Assembly (NCBI RefSeq): GCF_009870125.1
Contig: NC_046683.1
Span: forward strand, 44,655,869 to 44,719,868
Source: Drosophila pseudoobscura
Lineage: Eukaryota; Arthropoda; Insecta; Diptera; Drosophilidae
DNA length: 64,000 nucleotides
Direction of reading: 5' to 3'
The notes beneath the pieces were generated by a model, which was given only the letters and a program-made list of their open reading frames with translations, was not told where the DNA came from and ran no database searches. The position numbers and the translations under genes are program-made. Numbering within the stretch: position 1 is the first letter of the stretch; each line of letters starts with the position of its first letter. Positions 60,194-64,000 of the stretch are shown piece by piece.

Positions 60194-63100
60194 TCAAGCT
60201 CTCTCTTTCGAACTACTGATGCCAATGACTTCCAGCGATCTTCTTAAGCGTTTCCAAAATAGTTTACGCTCCTCCAGCTTTGGTTTTTCGTCGCCTTTGC
60301 CGACTGGCCATTTGATATAGGTTTTTACATCCATTAAATATTGTAGGGTTTTCGGGCGCTTGCTACGCGGTATATCCTCCAGGAATACGAGGATCAAATG
60401 CTCTTTGCTGACCTCAAAGATGCTAAAAGAAAAACTTGCTAGAGCTGGAATTTCATGCGAGAATGGAGAACTCGCTTACCGATGCTGGGCCAGATACATT
60501 TCGAATTGACACCAGTGGCTGAGTAGAAACTTGGAGGATATAATCAGCATCAATGAGTGCGAACGATCCATGCATGAGATAATGTTGTCCAGTATAGTCA
60601 CTCCGATCTACAAAAGTAAATGCTTTCGATTAGTACGCACCCTAAAGGAACTCAAGCCACACCAAGCAAACACCTAACCTGAAAATCTCTTTCATGAAGA
60701 CATATGGAAATATCTCCTGCTTCCTCGACATTAGGCAGCAGTTCGTTCAACACCCACGTTCGATCGTTTTGGCAGTAGCTGATGAAGATGTCGTAGACCG
60801 CGCTGGGATCACGTTGGGACAAATGCGTAAGGCTGTCCACGGACTCTTTAGATGCGCTGGAAAGAAGGGCTGCGGACTTTAGCGACGAGTAGTAGTAGTG
60901 TATATGCCAACGCTTCAGATAGATGATGAAGCCACAAATGGACAGGCCAAGGATGCTGGCAACCACCGCTATAACCGTCGTCGTAAGGTTGTGCAATTTC
61001 GTCGCGATCTCAGTCATGGTTCGAACCTGACAATTCAGCTCCTCCACCTGCAATTGATCGGTGTCATTGAAGCACCAATATTGTGTCGCATCATAGTCAA
61101 GCAGCTGAAATTTTAAGGTCACTAGTTCGCTGCTTAACTCAGACATCTGGTAGGGGGTCGAGGCGGGACACCTTGAGGCATTATACCCTTCAGCTATGAA
61201 TCGCAGTTTAAAAATCTTGTTCACGCGCTTATAGTCCTTAATGTTGTTGTAGCTCTTCGTCAACTGTGGCAGAAATCGGCTCTGCCAGAGCTTGCGATCA
61301 ATATTTAGAGTTTCTGCGGTACCCAGCAGTTTTTGGATATTCAACGAATTTGCGGTGTTTATGTTGAGCAGGTTGTACGAGCAGTCGGCTTCCTTGTTGT
61401 TACCCGCAGCCACCTCGACCACTTCCCTCAGGTGGCAGTTGCAAATGAAGTTGTTGTCGCCGAGACTGAGGTACTCCAGGTGTTCAAAGTCCTTGAGCAT
61501 CTCATTTGTGAGGACATTGATGTTATTACTGCGAAGATTTAGCACACGCAGTTCGAAATTATTGTCAAAAGCGCTCTTATACCAATTCCCAACGTGGTTT
61601 GAGCTTAAATCGAGGATTTCCAAGCTCTTCAGCGACTCAAACATGGTCGAAGACAAAGCATTTATGTTGTTACCAGCCAGACCCAGGATTTGCACGTTCT
61701 TCAAGGGCCTGGCCCACTCCATATCCTTGAGGTTGGAGTGTTCAAAATAAAGGTACTTCAACGTTCTGGCAATCCCATCGAATGCGTCATCTAAGATGTT
61801 GTTCGACACGAAGGGGTTCCCCGACAAATCAAGCCCTTCCAGGGCGGTGTTTTTGAAAATAGCGCTGCTCACCATGGGAATGGCCGTGTAGCACAAGCTG
61901 AGAAACTTAAGCTTTGGCCCTAAATGAGCAAATGCCACGGCACTATTGCGGGTCATTTTAGAGTGGGAAACATCCAGGTACACCAATTCCGGTAAAAGTT
62001 TAAAAGCGTTCTGCTGTATCTTTAGGCCGTATATAAGGCTCATGGCCATTTCAAGTGTGGGCATAGATATTTGGTAGCTATACGTCAGTACGTTGGTGAA
62101 GGAAATATCCAAATATTGCACTCTCTGAATATAATAGAACGTATCCTGTTGAATAGTCATTATTTTATTGTCCGACATGAAGAGCCTCTTCAAGTTGGTG
62201 AGGTTCTTAAAGACTTCCTTCTCCACATACTCAATGCTGCAGTTGCTGATGTCTAGTTCCACAAGTCGCGTTAGATTCGGAAAGGTGGCCCATGCAATGG
62301 ATTGCTCTAAGCGAAAGAAAATGAATGTGCTTAAAATATATGTCCGTATATTACAGCTGAAGAGTGTATTTGGATGTTAAATGCATTGCCTGTGGGAATT
62401 AATGGGGGCGAATATGTTGTAATTGTGGTCTTACGCGACTTATCAAGAAGGTCAACCTTCTCTCTCAGGAACTGAATGTAATCCCCATAGGTTTTATCAT
62501 TCTTTGGGGCCATATTGGCGTTGCTCGTGTTCGTGTTGTTGTGTATGTATAGAAAGCACTCTCGATCATACAGATCAGTGGCATTTGATGCAAGAAACTG
62601 CTCGCATTTGTGTTGTGTAGTGTAATTGGAGTCCAAACGAGTTTCATTCAAAAACCGCTCAAAGGCTGAAATTTTGAATGATAGCTGATCATAGGAAGGG
62701 GTGTATTTGTCTCTTGTTTTTCTTTAGTTAAAATTCAACCAATTTCTGGGATTACTTACCCTCAGCATCCGGCAGTAGGTCAGCGAATTTGTTTCCCCGC
62801 AAAGATAAAAGCTTCAACGAGTCCTTTAAAGAGTACAGGGCCTGGTAGGGGACTGCGTTGAGAGTGTTGAAGGCAGCCGAAAAAACTTCAACTTTCCTTG
62901 TGTTAAACGGAATTGTTGATAGTTTGGTTTGTTGGAACAAGTCAATGTCTTCCTTCATGTTGCCATGCGATAGGTCCAAATATAAATATGGTGCTGTGCA
63001 TAAATAACAAATAGTAACAAATAGTAATTAGGGATTGGGCATTGGTTGTTGGGAACCGAACAATAAGGCAGATATGTTCTTGACTCACAGTATTTTCCAT

Positions 63101-63392
63101 TCAGTCGCTTCAGGGTTCCATTTGGGAATGTCCACCAGAGCACATCTTCCTTGATGATATCCAAGAGACAACTATTGCCGTCATCAGAATCGTATTTGAG
63201 CAAAGCAGACTTTAGATCCGCATCCGCAGTGGACTCTCCACTTTCCTCGCTCCTAATCTGCTGCAGATTTGGGTTTGTTATGGTGTCGGGCAACCCTTCG
63301 GAATTTGATAGCTCGATGGCATGTATTACTTGTGCATTTTCCCGTAGCAGAGACAGAACGAGAAACACTTCTAATATGAATATTGAAGGCAT
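60194..63392 (-). CDS. Toll-9: Toll-9, Toll-family receptor with TIR domain
   Basis: Six minus-strand exons: 63089-63392, 62760-62993, 62435-62665, 60679-62306, 60480-60607 and 60194-60422, giving 917 residues. A signal peptide (MPSIFILEVFLVLSLL) leads the ectodomain. It carries about a dozen leucine-rich repeats of the LEYLSLGDNNF type and a C-flanking cap with CNCHLREVVEVAAGNNKEADC. The membrane helix is at about 697-718 (TVIAVVASILGLSICGFIIY). The cytoplasmic TIR domain spans about 761-900: box 1 YDIFISYCQND, BB loop CLHERDFQIG, box 3 FWKRL. Toll-9 is the fly Toll closest to vertebrate TLRs in layout, with one cysteine cap, and is reported to act weakly on antimicrobial and survival signalling. 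The BB loop has Ile where many Tolls have Pro before Gly. Confidence 0.95.
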
Positions 63393-64000
63393 TTTATAGG
63401 CCTATTAATTATCGCCGTTATCAGAACCCACAAATTACTGATTGTCGAAAGCAAGTTTTTACTTTTTCAATGACCAAACATACTCGTACATTCTCGCAGT
63501 GGTTGATTCAATTATAGTTGCTCTTATATATAAATAATAAAGGTTCTTTGTTCAATTCTTTTTGTTTGCAAATGGGCTGGACATTTTAATCACTTTCTCT
63601 TTACGCTCCGACAACGATTGTGCAACATTTTGCTATTTGCTATTTAGTGTAGACTTTCTTTTGCATCTTTTTCAAACGTATTTCGATGGTACCGAAGCTT
63701 GTGCGTTCCCGAAAAAGACTAACTTAGCGAGCAATTGTCAGCGAATGGTCAGCAAAAATAATTGGTAGCACCGATATACTGATATACTAACACTGACATG
63801 ATACGGCTTATCAATTTTGGCAATATTATGCCTGGCTCGCCTTTGAATGGGATTCGGGTTCAGCTATCAGCAACGGGTATCAGTCTTTCGGTGGCAGAAT
63901 GCGTTACGCCGCCAGTCCCACGCTTCGTTTGAGTAGAGCCCCATGTTTCATTATCGGATAATTATGGCTCGATGGCGAACGCAGATTAGTCTATAATGCT
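63393..64000. other. Toll-9 upstream region
   Basis: Noncoding. GATA-type sites (TTATCGGATAATTATGG near 63.95 kb and CTTATCA near 63.81 kb) are visible, which would fit immune or fat-body expression, but short sites like these are common by chance. No motif 1 or 6 was found. Confidence 0.35.

Overview
This is a gene-rich stretch of nuclear DNA from a Drosophila fly. The evidence is short GT-AG introns of about 55-90 bases, CATACATATGTATG-type microsatellites, INE-1/DINE-1-like repeats, and housekeeping promoters with Drosophila core motifs (Ohler motif 1 GGTCACACTG, motif 6 GGTATATTT, DRE TATCGATA). The gene content and order (polo, alpha-SNAP, a 77B-type serpin, Rbbp5, eRF1, a CG5618-like decarboxylase, kin17, a lipase, primase large subunit, Toll-9) match what I recall of the melanogaster 77A-B region (Muller element D). 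The proteins look diverged from D. melanogaster, so this is probably another species. An obscura-group fly is plausible, but the sequence alone does not prove it.

Layout. 0-16 kb: the 3'-truncated main exons of a secreted or membrane protein with one thrombospondin type 1 repeat (minus strand), then about 13 kb without recognisable coding exons (its upstream intron and/or intergenic DNA). 16-22 kb: FRG1 and Pex23 (a TECPR1-type double dysferlin/tectonin protein), both minus. 23.6-29.6 kb: SCCRO4 (DCN1-like neddylation factor, plus), whose 5 kb first intron holds a complete antisense Lamp1 gene and a repeat with inverted ends. 31-37.8 kb: polo and alphaSnap (plus), separated by a 1.8 kb array of about 640 bp repeats. 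40-48.5 kb: serpin (plus) converging on Rbbp5 (minus), then eRF1 (plus), which has two alternative terminal exons 1.9 kb apart with an INE-1-like insertion between them. 51.9-64 kb: CG5618-like decarboxylase, kin17 and a CG5665-like lipase (plus), converging on primase large subunit and Toll-9 (minus).

Exon structures were checked by phase: for every complete gene the exon lengths sum to a multiple of three with canonical GT-AG introns.

The main unexplained structure is regulatory. alphaSnap, kin17, primase large subunit and Rbbp5 carry recognisably homologous promoter modules: several GGTATATTT motifs in a fixed order, ending in GGTCACACTG next to the start. Parts of the module recur as tandem and dispersed copies, including the array upstream of alphaSnap. 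A second, DRE-bearing block is shared between the Pex23/SCCRO4 promoter and the polo-alphaSnap interval. I saw no LTR retroelement, virus-derived gene, tRNA, rRNA or CRISPR in the window.
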